From Streptomyces olivaceoviridis (GTDB taxonomy: Bacteria; Actinomycetota; Actinomycetes; Streptomycetales; Streptomycetaceae): DNA of 64,000 nucleotides. Where the stretch lies: positions 1 through 64,000 of the forward strand of contig NZ_BMUI01000015.1 in the NCBI RefSeq assembly GCF_014650115.1. Direction: 5' to 3'. Shown piece after piece: positions 43,260 through 51,954 of the stretch. A program made the translations under genes and the position numbers. The notes below the pieces were generated by a model. That model did not search any database and had not been told where the DNA came from. It worked only from the letters and a program-made list of their open reading frames with translations. Each line of letters begins with the position of its first letter. Position 1 is the first letter of the stretch.

Positions 43260-45326
43260 ATGACAGCCGAATCCTTCCCGCCCGACGATGATCCGTACGA
43301 CGCCGAGCCGCCCCGGCGGACCAGCCTGCTGGACGTGCTCAGCGTGGCCGCGCTGGTCCTCGACACCGACGGGCGCATCGTGTTCTGGACCCCGCAGGCC
43401 GAGGAGTTGTTCGGCTACTCCGCGGACGAGGCACTCGGCAGACCGGCGGCCCGCCTGATCATCCACCCCGAGCACCTGCAAGCGGTCGTCAAGCTGTTCG
43501 CGGACGTCATGGCGACGGGCCGGAGCTGGGCCGGCGCGTTCCCCATCCGGTACAAGGACGGCAGCACGCGCCTGATGGAGTTCCGCAACATGCGGCTGCT
43601 CGACGACCTCGGGGACGTCTACGCCCTCGGGCTCGCCGCCGACCACAGCCTGCTCCAGCGCGTCGAGACCGATCTCGCCCTGTGCGAGCGGCTGATCAAC
43701 CAGTCCCCGATCGGTCTCGCCCTCCTGGATCCCGATCTGCGGTATCTGCTGGTCAACCCGGCGCTGGAGCGGATCGACGGCATCCCCGCCGAGGACCACC
43801 TCGGCCGCCGGCTGCGGGAGACCCTGCCCTTCCCCGACGTCGACACCGTCGAGTCCGCGCTGCGTCAGGTGCTCACCACCGGCACCCCGCTGCTCGACCA
43901 GTACCACGTGGGCCGGCCCCGCTCCGACCCCGAGCACGAGCACGCCTGGTCCCTGTCCTTCTACCGCCTGGAGGACCCGAGCGGGCGGGTGCTCGGCGCC
44001 GCCATATCGGTCGTCGACGTCACCGAACGGCACCGCGCGGCGGCCGAGGCGGACCGGGCCCGGCGCCGGCTGGCCCTGATCGCCCACGCCTCCACCCGCG
44101 TCGGCACCAGCCTGGAGGTGGAGCAGACCGCCGCCGAGCTGGCCGAGATAGCCAGCCGCGAACTCGCCGACGTGGTCGCCGTGGACGTACTCGACTCCGC
44201 TCTGGCCTGCCGCCGCGTGAGCGAGCCGGCGGGCGGTCCGGAGCTGTTCCGTGCCCTCGCCCTGAGGGCGGCCCACCCCACCGTGGCGCTGTGCGCGGCC
44301 GACGCCCCCGGTGACCTCGCCTCCTACGACGGGGACCGACTGGTCACGCTCTGCGTGCACACCGGCCGGCCGGTCCTGGTGCGGCACGTCGGCGAACGCG
44401 ATCTGCGGCGGATCGCCCGGGACGCGGAGGCCGCCGCACTGCTCGCGCGCTCCGGTGTCCACTCGTACCTCGCCGTGCCGCTGATCGCCCACGGCGAGGT
44501 GCTGGGCGCCCTCGACCTCAAACGCACCCGCACCCCGGCCCCGTTCGACGACGACGACGTCGTCCTGGCCGGCGAGCTGGCGAGCCGTGCCGCCGTGGCC
44601 ATCGACAACGCCCGCTGGTACCAGAGCGTGCGCAACACCGCCCTGACCCTCCAGCGCAGCCTGCTCCCCGACCATCCGCCGCACCACACCGGCCTGCTCG
44701 TGGCCTCCCGCTACCAGCCGGCGCAGGCCACCAGCGAGGTGGGCGGCGACTGGTACGACGTCATCCCCCTCACCGGCGACAAGACCGCCCTGGTCGTCGG
44801 GGACGTCATGGGCAACGGCATCGACGCCGCCGCCACGATGGGCCGGCTGCGCACCGCCACCTGCGCCTACGCGGACCTGGACCTGGACCCGGACGAGGTG
44901 CTCCAGCATCTGGACAAGATCACCTGCGATCTGGAGCACTACATCGTGACGTGTCTCTACGCCGTGTTCGACCCGCACACGCGACAGTGCCGCATGGCCA
45001 ACGCGGGGCACATGCCGCCCGCGCTGGCCCGCGCCGGCGAGGACCCGAGGCTGCTCGACCTGCCCTCCGGTGTCCCGCTCGGTGTCGGCGGCATCCGGTT
45101 CGAGACCGCCACGACCGTGCTGGGGCCCGGCGACCTGCTGGTGCTCTACACCGACGGCCTCGTCGAGACCCGGCAGCACTCGATCGACGACCGGTTGAAC
45201 ACCCTGCTCGGCTTCCTCGACGCGCCCGAGCGGCCCCTGGAGGAGATCTGCGACCTCCTGCTGTACGGCCTGCGGCACCCCGACGACCACGACGACGTGG
45301 CCCTGCTCGTGGCCCGCGCCCTGTAG
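43260..45326 (+). CDS. PAS-PAS-GAF-SpoIIE protein phosphatase
   Basis: A 688-aa PP2C-type phosphatase: PAS (about 25-140; GRIVFWTPQAEELFGYSADEAL), PAS (about 155-260), GAF (about 275-450; SYLAVPLIAHGEVLGALDL) and SpoIIE (about 470-685; VGGDWYDVIPL, GDVMGNGIDA, LVLYTDGLVE, DDHDDVALLV). Unlike its divergent neighbour it has no ATPase domain. ATG 43260 with AGGAGG seven bases upstream is clearly better than the upstream ATG at 43188. It likely acts in the same partner-switching network that controls stress sigma factors. Confidence 0.92.
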   Translation: MTAESFPPDDDPYDAEPPRRTSLLDVLSVAALVLDTDGRIVFWTPQAEELFGYSADEALGRPAARLIIHPEHLQAVVKLFADVMATGRSWAGAFPIRYKDGSTRLMEFRNMRLLDDLGDVYALGLAADHSLLQRVETDLALCERLINQSPIGLALLDPDLRYLLVNPALERIDGIPAEDHLGRRLRETLPFPDVDTVESALRQVLTTGTPLLDQYHVGRPRSDPEHEHAWSLSFYRLEDPSGRVLGAAISVVDVTERHRAAAEADRARRRLALIAHASTRVGTSLEVEQTAAELAEIASRELADVVAVDVLDSALACRRVSEPAGGPELFRALALRAAHPTVALCAADAPGDLASYDGDRLVTLCVHTGRPVLVRHVGERDLRRIARDAEAAALLARSGVHSYLAVPLIAHGEVLGALDLKRTRTPAPFDDDDVVLAGELASRAAVAIDNARWYQSVRNTALTLQRSLLPDHPPHHTGLLVASRYQPAQATSEVGGDWYDVIPLTGDKTALVVGDVMGNGIDAAATMGRLRTATCAYADLDLDPDEVLQHLDKITCDLEHYIVTCLYAVFDPHTRQCRMANAGHMPPALARAGEDPRLLDLPSGVPLGVGGIRFETATTVLGPGDLLVLYTDGLVETRQHSIDDRLNTLLGFLDAPERPLEEICDLLLYGLRHPDDHDDVALLVARAL

Positions 45327-45399
45327 GTGCGGCACCCGGGAGCCGACACGCTGCCCGGTCCGCGCCGGGGTTCGAACACCCGCCACGGAACGGGACCGG

Positions 45400-45440
45400 G
45401 ACGCCTGCCGTCAGAGGACGCCTGCCGTCAGAGGACGCCT
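45400..45440. repeat. 17-bp tandem duplication at the SUKH-4 gene 3' end
   Basis: GACGCCTGCCGTCAGAG occurs at 45400-45416 and 45417-45433, followed by a partial third copy to 45440. The second copy contains the stop codon of the SUKH-4 gene, so the duplication repeats its last codons and stop beyond the end of the gene. Confidence 0.85.
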
Positions 45441-46657
45441 CCCGCCTCGTCGTGGAAGACCTCCGGCCAGTACCGGTAGTCGTCCGGGGCCGCGGCGGGG
45501 GCACAGGCGACCGGGTCGACGGAGGCCAGCACCTCGATCATGGTGTCGGCGAGCTGGTGGTAGAAGTCCTGGGTGAACCCGTGCTCCTTGTCCAGGGCCT
45601 GTTCCCGCTGGTGCAGCCAGAGCGTGAAGGCGAGGGTGGAGACGTCGGCGTTGACCGGGACGACGTGGTCGGCGCCGAGCTCGGTGTGGAAGAGGGCACC
45701 GGTGCGGCCGTCGATCAGCAGGTCGAAGTCGTGGACCAGCCCGCCGAGCACCACCAGGTGCTTCGCGTCCGGCGGCAGTTGTTCACCCCCGTCCCACAGG
45801 TGGGCGTGCCGGGGGTTGCCCTGCGACTCGGCCCAGTCCTCCGGGAGCGTGACCAGCGGTTCGGCCGGGGGGCCGTAGAACATGAAGCCGTCGCGGGGCA
45901 GGCCCGCTTCGGTCAGGAAACGGCGGGTCGGAGCGTGGCCGAGGGCCGACGGCACCTGGTCGTCGGTGAGCCGCACCATCCCCTCGGCGCCGAACACCTC
46001 GTCCAGCAGGCCTTCCGGCAGCTCCAGGGCCAGCCCCCGCCCGGGACCGGCGCTCAGGCCGAGCGGGCGTATCACCGCGGCGATCCTCCAGAACGCCGGT
46101 ATCGGCCGGTCCCAGCCGGACCGCGGACCGGCCGGACCCCAGCCGTCCTCACCCCACTCCTCCTCGGCGAACACCGAGGTCAGCAAGTGCTCCGCGTCCC
46201 TCACCGCGTCTGGGCCCGTCCTCCCGGCCAGGCCGGCGAACCTGCCGCGCAGCCCCCGGAACTCGTCCACCGCCGCCAGGAAGCGGGCCAGCGCGCCGAC
46301 CGACGGAGCCAACGGGAACGACTCCGCGCCGCCCGGCGACTCGGCGTGGAGCCACATGCTGAAGACGCGCCCGGTGACAGCGTCGAGGACGACCTCCTCG
46401 CCGTCCTCGTCGCCCTCCACGATCAGACGGCCGATCAGCAGCAGTCCGGCGAGGTCCGGATCGAGCTCCGCCGGGTCGCCGCCCAGCACGGCCACATGGT
46501 CACGGACCGTCAGCAGCGACGGCTCGGCGAGCGGACGGAAGCTGACCAGACCATGGCCGTCCAGCCGCTCCCCCGGAGCCAGGACGCGGCGGGTCGGTTC
46601 ATGGACGATCGCCGGATGCGGCGCGTGCCCTGGCATGACGACGCTGGTCTCGGACAT
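45428..46657 (-). CDS. SUKH-4 family (Smi1/KNR4-like) protein, two repeats
   Basis: A 409-aa acidic soluble protein with two halves of SUKH-4 type. The first (about 50-135) has DLAGLLLIGRLIVEGDEDGEE and TGRVFSMWL; the second (about 290-395) has LVVLGGLVHDFDLLIDGRTG and LFHTELGADHVVPVN. SUKH proteins are immunity proteins of polymorphic-toxin systems, and stand-alone copies are common in Streptomyces. No signal-bearing toxin lies next to it; the divergent neighbour is a nuclease-like protein, which may or may not be its partner. ATG 46657 has only GGGGGAGAC upstream. Confidence 0.82.
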   Translation of the reverse strand: MSETSVVMPGHAPHPAIVHEPTRRVLAPGERLDGHGLVSFRPLAEPSLLTVRDHVAVLGGDPAELDPDLAGLLLIGRLIVEGDEDGEEVVLDAVTGRVFSMWLHAESPGGAESFPLAPSVGALARFLAAVDEFRGLRGRFAGLAGRTGPDAVRDAEHLLTSVFAEEEWGEDGWGPAGPRSGWDRPIPAFWRIAAVIRPLGLSAGPGRGLALELPEGLLDEVFGAEGMVRLTDDQVPSALGHAPTRRFLTEAGLPRDGFMFYGPPAEPLVTLPEDWAESQGNPRHAHLWDGGEQLPPDAKHLVVLGGLVHDFDLLIDGRTGALFHTELGADHVVPVNADVSTLAFTLWLHQREQALDKEHGFTQDFYHQLADTMIEVLASVDPVACAPAAAPDDYRYWPEVFHDEAGGVL

Positions 46658-46747
46658 GTCTCCCCCGTGTGCTGAGTTCAAGCGACCCCTCCACGATAGG
46701 AGCCACCACTGACAACGGTGGCCCCGGTGGAGTGCATATGCCTCTGG

Positions 46748-46753
46748 CATAAT
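46748..46753 (+). promoter_or_regulatory. -10 element placing transcription start at the nuclease ATG
   Basis: CATAAT at 46748-46753 ends seven bases before ATG 46760, and no ribosome site is seen between them. Transcription would begin at or next to the A of the start codon, so the gene is probably leaderless. A clear -35 is not visible. Confidence 0.5.
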
Positions 46754-46759
46754 CCCGCC

Positions 46760-49057
46760 ATGTCGAGCCGAGACGCGATCCAGTACGTCCCCGACGCCGG
46801 TCTGCTCATGATCCCGGGCGACCCGGCCAAGGACCACACCCCGGGGTTCGCGGTCTTCGGCGACTCCGTCCCCGCCCTGCGCGCGTTCGTCCTGCGCCTG
46901 CTGCGGAAGGAGAACGTCAGGCCGGCACCCCGCACAGCGGAGTCCGCCGCTGCCATACCGGTGCGCGTCAGCCTCGTCCCCCGGCCCGACAACGACTACG
47001 ACACGCGTGCCGTCTCGGTCGCCGCCCCGCCCGAGCACGGCGGGTCCGTTCTCGACCGGCACCTGGGCTACCTCTACGGCAGCGCGCTGGACGTCACCGG
47101 TGAGAGCATCCGCAGGCTCACCGAGGAGACCGGCACGCCCGTCGGCTGTCACGGATGGATCGAGCTCCACGACCTGGAGAGCGACAGCCGTTTCGACGAC
47201 GAGCTCTACGACGACCTCCACGACGAGGACGACGGCGGGAACGGCGAGGACGAGGCCGACGCGGACTGGGAGCCCAGCCGCGACGAGCTGGTGTCGTGGG
47301 CGGAGCAGAAGGCCTTCGGGTACGCGGTCGGTTCGGTACGGCTCGTGCTGCCCGAGCGTCAGACCGTACGCGCCCTCGTGGACGCGTACCTGGCGGAGCA
47401 CCACGCGGAACACCACGCGGACCGGGACGCGGAGCAGGAGACTCCGGCCGGTGTCGAGTGGGGCCTGCGCCGGGCGCTGGCCGAGCGGCTCGCCATCCGG
47501 CTGCGGGCCGGTCTGAGCCACCGGGCCGCCGGCGGGGCCTGGGGGCGGGAGACCGAGCGGGACCGCGCGCGGCGGCGCCGGGACGCCGGGGCACGGCCGC
47601 TCCTGGAGGCATGGGAGACGTACCGGAACACGGCGCACGGCTTCCGCGGCCTGCGTGCCGTCACCCGTTCCGTCTTCCACCGCACCCGCGTCCTCGTGCT
47701 GGACGAGTCCGGGGTGGAGGTCGGGCAGTACCACGAGCCGGACGGCCCCCTCACCCTCGTCGACGAGCGACTGCGCGCCGAGGCGCTCGACGCGCTGCGC
47801 GCGCACGGGGTGGACGTGGACGCGCCCGAGGACCCGGCCGCTCTCGGCGGCTTCCCGGACGCGGTGGTCGTCGTGGGCCGGGGCACATGGTCGATCCGGC
47901 TCTCGAAGCCGGGGGTGTCACGGGACGCGCTCCCCGAAGCCGGCTGGTTCGACCCGGACTCGGGGACGCTCACCGTGTACGCGGCGCCGCTCGCCGAGGC
48001 ACTGACGGTGCTGCTGCGCCGGCACGGCGTGCGGCCACTGCTCGTGACCTGGGGCGCGCCGCCCGAGGAGGTGGAGCGGCACAACCTCCGGGCCGCGTTC
48101 GCGCCGGGCGCGATCAGCCCGGTCAGCCGCTCCAGCCGGGTGACGGCCGCCGTGCGGCGGCTGGTCCCGGAGCCCCACCGCCGCTGGCTCGACACGAGGC
48201 CCGGCGGCGGGACGGCCACCGCGACGGCCGGGAGCCCGCTGCCGCCGCTCGCCGACGACGCGGCGGAGAACCCGTACTACCGGCGTGCCCTGGAGTCGCT
48301 GTTCGGGGTCCCCGTGGACCTGACGGGGCGCGGGCCGTGCCGGCTCTGCGGGCGCTCCGCCCAGTCGGCGCGCCCGGGGCTCTTCTACTGCCACGGCTGC
48401 TGTGCCCTGGCGGGGAACGGGGTGCTGCGGGACACCGGCGAGGACGGCGCGTGGACGGAGGCGGTCGTGTACGCGCTGCGCCGGCTCGCTCGGATCGAGT
48501 TCTCCGGGCCGCCGTCCCTCGCCCAACTCGACCGCATCGGCGTCCCGTTCGACAACCCCGGCCTGGTCGACGAGGCGATGCTCTGCCGTTTCCTGGTGCC
48601 GCGCCCCGCCTCCACGCTGCTGAGCGCGCGGCCGGCGCGCCCGGCCCGCACCTGGACGGAGTGGCTGGGGCACGCGGGGCTCCTCACGGACGGGGTCCGT
48701 ACGTCGATGGGTACGGCGACCAGGGCGACGGACGGGCACCTGTGCCGTTCCCTGTTCGAACGGCACGTGGACGACTTCCTCCACCACTGGGGCGTGGCCC
48801 ACGAGCCGGAGCCCGCCTACCCGCGCCACCCGGAACTCAACACCACCGGCCTGCGGGCGGACTGGCGCCTGGCGGACGGCACGTTCGTCGAGGCGCTGGG
48901 TCTGCTGACGAGGGAGGCGTACGCGGCGAAGGTCGCCCGCAAGCGGGAGCTGGCCCGCCACCACGGCCTGCGTCTGGTCACGGTCACGGCCGAGGACCTC
49001 GACCGTCTCCCGGAGGTCTTCGCGGCCTGGCTCCCGAAGAGCCCGGCCGCCGGTTGA
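46760..49057 (+). CDS. HIRAN, zinc-finger and PD-(D/E)XK nuclease-like protein
   Basis: A 765-aa protein with an unusual combination. Residues about 60-125 look like a HIRAN domain (VSLVPRPDNDYDTRAVSV, then RHLGYLYG), which binds DNA ends. A long acidic/helical middle follows. A four-Cys zinc finger is C527-x2-C530-x13-C544-x2-C547. The C-terminus (about 660-760) fits a PD-(D/E)XK nuclease: LRADWRLADGTFVEALGL gives Asp701 and Glu711, then Lys724/Lys728 in AAKVARKREL. It is cytoplasmic, with no signal or membrane segment. It probably cuts DNA; repair or phage/plasmid defence are both possible. I do not recognise a named family for the full length. Confidence 0.82.
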   Translation: MSSRDAIQYVPDAGLLMIPGDPAKDHTPGFAVFGDSVPALRAFVLRLLRKENVRPAPRTAESAAAIPVRVSLVPRPDNDYDTRAVSVAAPPEHGGSVLDRHLGYLYGSALDVTGESIRRLTEETGTPVGCHGWIELHDLESDSRFDDELYDDLHDEDDGGNGEDEADADWEPSRDELVSWAEQKAFGYAVGSVRLVLPERQTVRALVDAYLAEHHAEHHADRDAEQETPAGVEWGLRRALAERLAIRLRAGLSHRAAGGAWGRETERDRARRRRDAGARPLLEAWETYRNTAHGFRGLRAVTRSVFHRTRVLVLDESGVEVGQYHEPDGPLTLVDERLRAEALDALRAHGVDVDAPEDPAALGGFPDAVVVVGRGTWSIRLSKPGVSRDALPEAGWFDPDSGTLTVYAAPLAEALTVLLRRHGVRPLLVTWGAPPEEVERHNLRAAFAPGAISPVSRSSRVTAAVRRLVPEPHRRWLDTRPGGGTATATAGSPLPPLADDAAENPYYRRALESLFGVPVDLTGRGPCRLCGRSAQSARPGLFYCHGCCALAGNGVLRDTGEDGAWTEAVVYALRRLARIEFSGPPSLAQLDRIGVPFDNPGLVDEAMLCRFLVPRPASTLLSARPARPARTWTEWLGHAGLLTDGVRTSMGTATRATDGHLCRSLFERHVDDFLHHWGVAHEPEPAYPRHPELNTTGLRADWRLADGTFVEALGLLTREAYAAKVARKRELARHHGLRLVTVTAEDLDRLPEVFAAWLPKSPAAG

Positions 49058-49072
49058 CGGCCCGCGCCGGGT

Positions 49073-49171
49073 GCGAATTCGCTGTCCGGTGGCGGCCCAG
49101 GCACGGCGCCCCACGCCGAGGTGCCGCACCGGATCGGACAGCGTCCGGTCGGGGCAGGTCGGCACCTGCAC
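49073..49171 (-). pseudogene. Inverted N-terminal piece of a maleylpyruvate isomerase-family gene
   Basis: On the minus strand the sequence reads QVPTCPDRTLSDPVRHLGVG then RRAWAA, matching the N-terminal motif of mycothiol-dependent maleylpyruvate isomerase-family proteins (VPTCPDWTLxDLVRHLG). The rest of the same kind of protein follows directly on the plus strand (49172 onward), so this piece appears inverted relative to its body. Confidence 0.65.
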
Positions 49172-49640
49172 GTCGAGGCTGGTGTGGTGGTCCGCGTCGA
49201 CGCGGCAGCTCCGGGACGCCCTGCCGGAGGCCGGGCCGGACCGCGGCTGCTGGACGTGGTGGGCCGGGTCGCAGTCGCCGCAGACCTGCGGTGCCGTCGC
49301 CCGGCACCAGCTCTACGAGACCGCGCCGCACACCTACGACGCCCGGATCGCCCCGGGCGCCCCGGGGCCGCTGCCGGACGGGGTGGCACTCGACGGTGTC
49401 GACGAGTCCCTGTCCGCCTGCTGCGCGACGACGGCCCCTGGCCGCACGAGCCCGCCACCGTCGAGTGCCACGCCGCCGAGGGCCGCTCCCGGCGCCTGGC
49501 GCTCTCCGCCGGGGCACGGCCCATGAGCTGCTCCTCGCCCTGTACGGCCGCGTTCCGGTGGACTCCCTGAAGCTCGACGGCGACCGCCGCCTCTTCGACC
49601 TCCTCCTGGCCCGGGACCCGGACGAGCAGGACGGGTCGCG
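49172..49640 (+). pseudogene. Frameshifted body of a maleylpyruvate isomerase-family gene
   Basis: Plus-strand pieces in family order: LRDALPEAGPDRGCWTWW, SQSPQTCGAVARHQLYETAP and HTYDARIAPGAP with GVALDGVDE in one frame, then PWPHEPATVECHAAEGRS in a second, then GTAHELLLALYGRVPVDSLK and LDGDRRLFDLL in a third. Two frameshifts plus the missing forward N-terminus make it non-functional. Intact relatives are DinB-fold mycothiol-dependent enzymes. Confidence 0.78.
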
Positions 49641-49669
49641 TACCGAGGCGGTCCGCTCAGGTCGGCCAG

Positions 49670-49760
49670 GTGCGGGGCCACGTCGTCACCGAGCCGCAGC
49701 CGGCGTCCAGGACCCGATGGCCGGCCACCTCCCCGGCGAGGGCCGGTGGGTCCCGGCTGG
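49670..49760 (-). pseudogene. Fragment of an SAM-dependent methyltransferase
   Basis: The minus strand reads LAGEVAGHRVLDAGCGS, a textbook SAM-binding motif I, then shifts frame to DDVAPHLADLS. Nothing of the rest of a methyltransferase is recognisable on either side. Confidence 0.5.
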
Positions 49761-49809
49761 CCGCTCGCCGGGGGACCCGGCGCCCCGGCACGGGCGGCGC
49801 GCAGAGGGG

Positions 49810-50682
49810 CTACGCGGCACCCGTCCCGGCGAGCAACGACTCCGTTTCCGTCCACAGTCGCCCTTGGACGTCCTCACCACGGCCGGGCTCGGGAGACCGC
49901 AACGGCTTGGCGTCGCGCACGGAGAAGTAGCCGCCGGTGGTGTGCGCGAACGCCGGATCGGTCGCCAGGCGGACGATGATCCCCGCGCCCCTGCGCGGAT
50001 CGCCGACCTTGAGGACGTCCAGGACGCGCCGGAACGCGGCGGAGCCGGGCAGGTCGCGGCCGAGACCGGTGGCGTTGAAGCCCGGGTCGCAGCAGTTCAC
50101 CGTGACCTTCGTGGCGTCCAGGCGCCGGGCCAGTTCCCGGGTCCACATGATGGTCATGAGCTTGGTCCGGCCGTACAGGGCCATCGACGCGCGCCGTGTG
50201 TAGGGGGCGGTGTCCCGCAGGTCCGTGGCCGGTGCGATGCTCCCGGCCCGCCGGGCGGCCTCGGAGGCGACGTTCACGATCCGCGCCGGAGCGGACGCCA
50301 GGAGCGTGTTCGTCAGCGTCTGGGTCAGGGCGAACGGGCCGAGGTAGTTGACGGCGGTCATCTCCGCCAGCCCCTCGGCCGTGACGCGCTGGGAGAACGC
50401 GTGCAGGCCCGCGTTGTTGACCAGTACGTCCAGCCGCGCGTACCGCGCGGCGATCTCCCGGCCCGCCCTGCGGGCCTGTGCGACGACCCCGAGGTCCGCG
50501 AGGAAGACGTCGGCCCGCGCGGCACCGCCGGTCACTTCCCCCAGTTCGGCGAGCAGGGCTTCGGCCCTGCCCGGGGACCGCGCCACGATGCCGAGGTCGT
50601 AGCCGCGGCGGGCGAGCTCCAGGGCGGCGATCCGGCCCAGCCCGGAGGTCGCGCCGGTGATCACAGCGACGGGACGAGTCAC
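49810..50682 (-). CDS. Short-chain dehydrogenase/reductase
   Basis: A 290-aa SDR of the retinol-dehydrogenase/WW-oxidoreductase-like type. TGATSGLGRIAALEL is the cofactor loop, NNAGLHAF and NVASEA follow, the active-site Tyr-x3-Lys is YGRTK, and CCDPGFNATG replaces the usual NxxHPG region. GTG 50682 sits 4 nt from GGAGG; ATG 50694 is an alternative. It is divergent from a MarR gene, with a 14-bp palindrome overlapping its leader, so it is probably repressed by that MarR. Confidence 0.9.
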   Translation of the reverse strand: MTRPVAVITGATSGLGRIAALELARRGYDLGIVARSPGRAEALLAELGEVTGGAARADVFLADLGVVAQARRAGREIAARYARLDVLVNNAGLHAFSQRVTAEGLAEMTAVNYLGPFALTQTLTNTLLASAPARIVNVASEAARRAGSIAPATDLRDTAPYTRRASMALYGRTKLMTIMWTRELARRLDATKVTVNCCDPGFNATGLGRDLPGSAAFRRVLDVLKVGDPRRGAGIIVRLATDPAFAHTTGGYFSVRDAKPLRSPEPGRGEDVQGRLWTETESLLAGTGAA

Positions 50683-50695
50683 CGTTCCTCCATTC

Positions 50696-50709
50696 ATGAG
50701 GTACCTCAT
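50696..50709. promoter_or_regulatory. Perfect palindrome, candidate MarR operator
   Basis: ATGAGGTACCTCAT is a perfect 14-bp palindrome in the 56-bp gap between the divergent SDR and MarR genes, followed by A/T-rich sequence. A MarR dimer bound here would block both promoters. Confidence 0.7.
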
Positions 50710-50738
50710 CAATTATGTGTGGGACGATACCCGACGTC

Positions 50739-51203
50739 ATGAGCAAGCACGAAACGACGCCGCCCACCAGCCCCGACCCCGCGGACGTGGGCCTGCGGTT
50801 CCTGACCGTCGCCCACCAGGTCCGGACGGCGGTCGATCAGCACATGGCCGCGGCCGGCCTGTCCCTGGCCCGCACCAAGCTGCTACGGCTCCTCGCCCGG
50901 CGCGGCGCTCTCCACCAAGCCGAACTCGCCGAGGCGCTCGGCCAGGCGCCCCGCTCCGTCACCCAGGCCGTCGAAGCCCTCGAACGCCTGCGGCTGGTCA
51001 CCCGGACCCCCGATCCCGTGGACCGCCGGCGCAAGACCGTCACGCTGACCGAGCAGGGCCACGCTGCCCTCGCCGCCGGCGAGCAGGCGGGCACCCGGAT
51101 ACTCCAGCGCATCTTCGGCGCCCTCGACACCCGTCAGCTCACACACCTGGAACAACTCCTCACGGACGCCGACGAAGCCACCCGGCACAGCGCCACACCC
51201 TGA
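50739..51203 (+). CDS. MarR-family regulator
   Basis: A 154-aa winged-helix regulator. Helices LSLARTKLLRLLARRG, HQAELAEALGQAPRSVTQAVEALE (recognition) and the wing PVDRRRKTVTLTEQG are all present. Effector unknown. It is divergent from the SDR gene with a shared palindrome; the leader is short and no strong ribosome site is seen before ATG 50739. Confidence 0.9.
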   Translation: MSKHETTPPTSPDPADVGLRFLTVAHQVRTAVDQHMAAAGLSLARTKLLRLLARRGALHQAELAEALGQAPRSVTQAVEALERLRLVTRTPDPVDRRRKTVTLTEQGHAALAAGEQAGTRILQRIFGALDTRQLTHLEQLLTDADEATRHSATP

Positions 51204-51298
51204 CCGAGGTGGAAGAAGGCGCCCCGGTCCATGTGCGCGATTCCGGCTGCGGCCCCCGTGGTCCTGCCGCTGAAGACCCGGCACCACTGACGCCGGAC

Positions 51299-51807
51299 TC
51301 ACGTCGACCAGCCGAGTGGTGGCAGGTGTGCGCCGCCGGAGGCAGGAGGCTCTCCGCCTGCCTCGTTGAAGGCGTCGAGGGCCTCGACGAGTGCCAGACG
51401 CTGGGTCGGCCGCAGTCGCCGGACGATCGCCTGGATCTCGGCCCGGCGTCGGGCGGTGACCGACTCGACGGTCCGCCGGCCCTCCTCGGTGAGCGTCAGC
51501 AGCGTCTCTCCCGGCGGTCGTCCGGGTTGGGCTGCCGTTCGGCGAGCCCGGCCGCGATGACGCGGTCCGCCATCCGCATCGCGGTGGAGGGCGTGACCCG
51601 TAGCGACTCGGCCAAGGCGACCAGCTTGACGGCACCACGACCGGACATCACGACGAGCATGCGGAACTGCGGCAGCGTGACCCGTTCCTCGACCTCGGCG
51701 AGGGAGCGGGCGGAGACCGCCATCAGCACGCGGGACGCCGTGAGCACCGCCCGGGTGACCGCATCGACGTCATCGGCTTCCCCGGCCGGAGTCTCAGGCT
51801 GCGCCAT
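51299..51807 (-). pseudogene. MarR-family regulator with a 2-bp frameshift
   Basis: The first 102 codons encode a MarR protein through the recognition helix (LRVTPSTAMRMADRVI) and into the wing (NPDDRRE), then reach a stop. Removing one GA from GAGAGA at the wing restores LLTLTEEGRRTVES and a full C-terminus ending at TGA 51299-51301, giving about 168 aa. Total length is 509 nt, two over a multiple of three, which fits a dinucleotide duplication. The truncated product lacks the dimer helices. Confidence 0.8.
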
Positions 51808-51954
51808 ACGTCCTTTGTACCGTGTGTACCGTGCATCCGTGCCCCGCCGCCGAGGCGCCGTGGGGCAGGCGGAGCAGTGTGCCGCCTCGCCTCATCGCCG
51901 TACCCCGCGGGCGACTGCCGCGGTCGCCGCCCTGGAGGTTCCGCACCTCCGGGC

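Noticed and set aside
49058..49810. A single real gene in this gap
   Set aside because: Family-like pieces lie in three plus frames and on the minus strand, so no intact gene fits.
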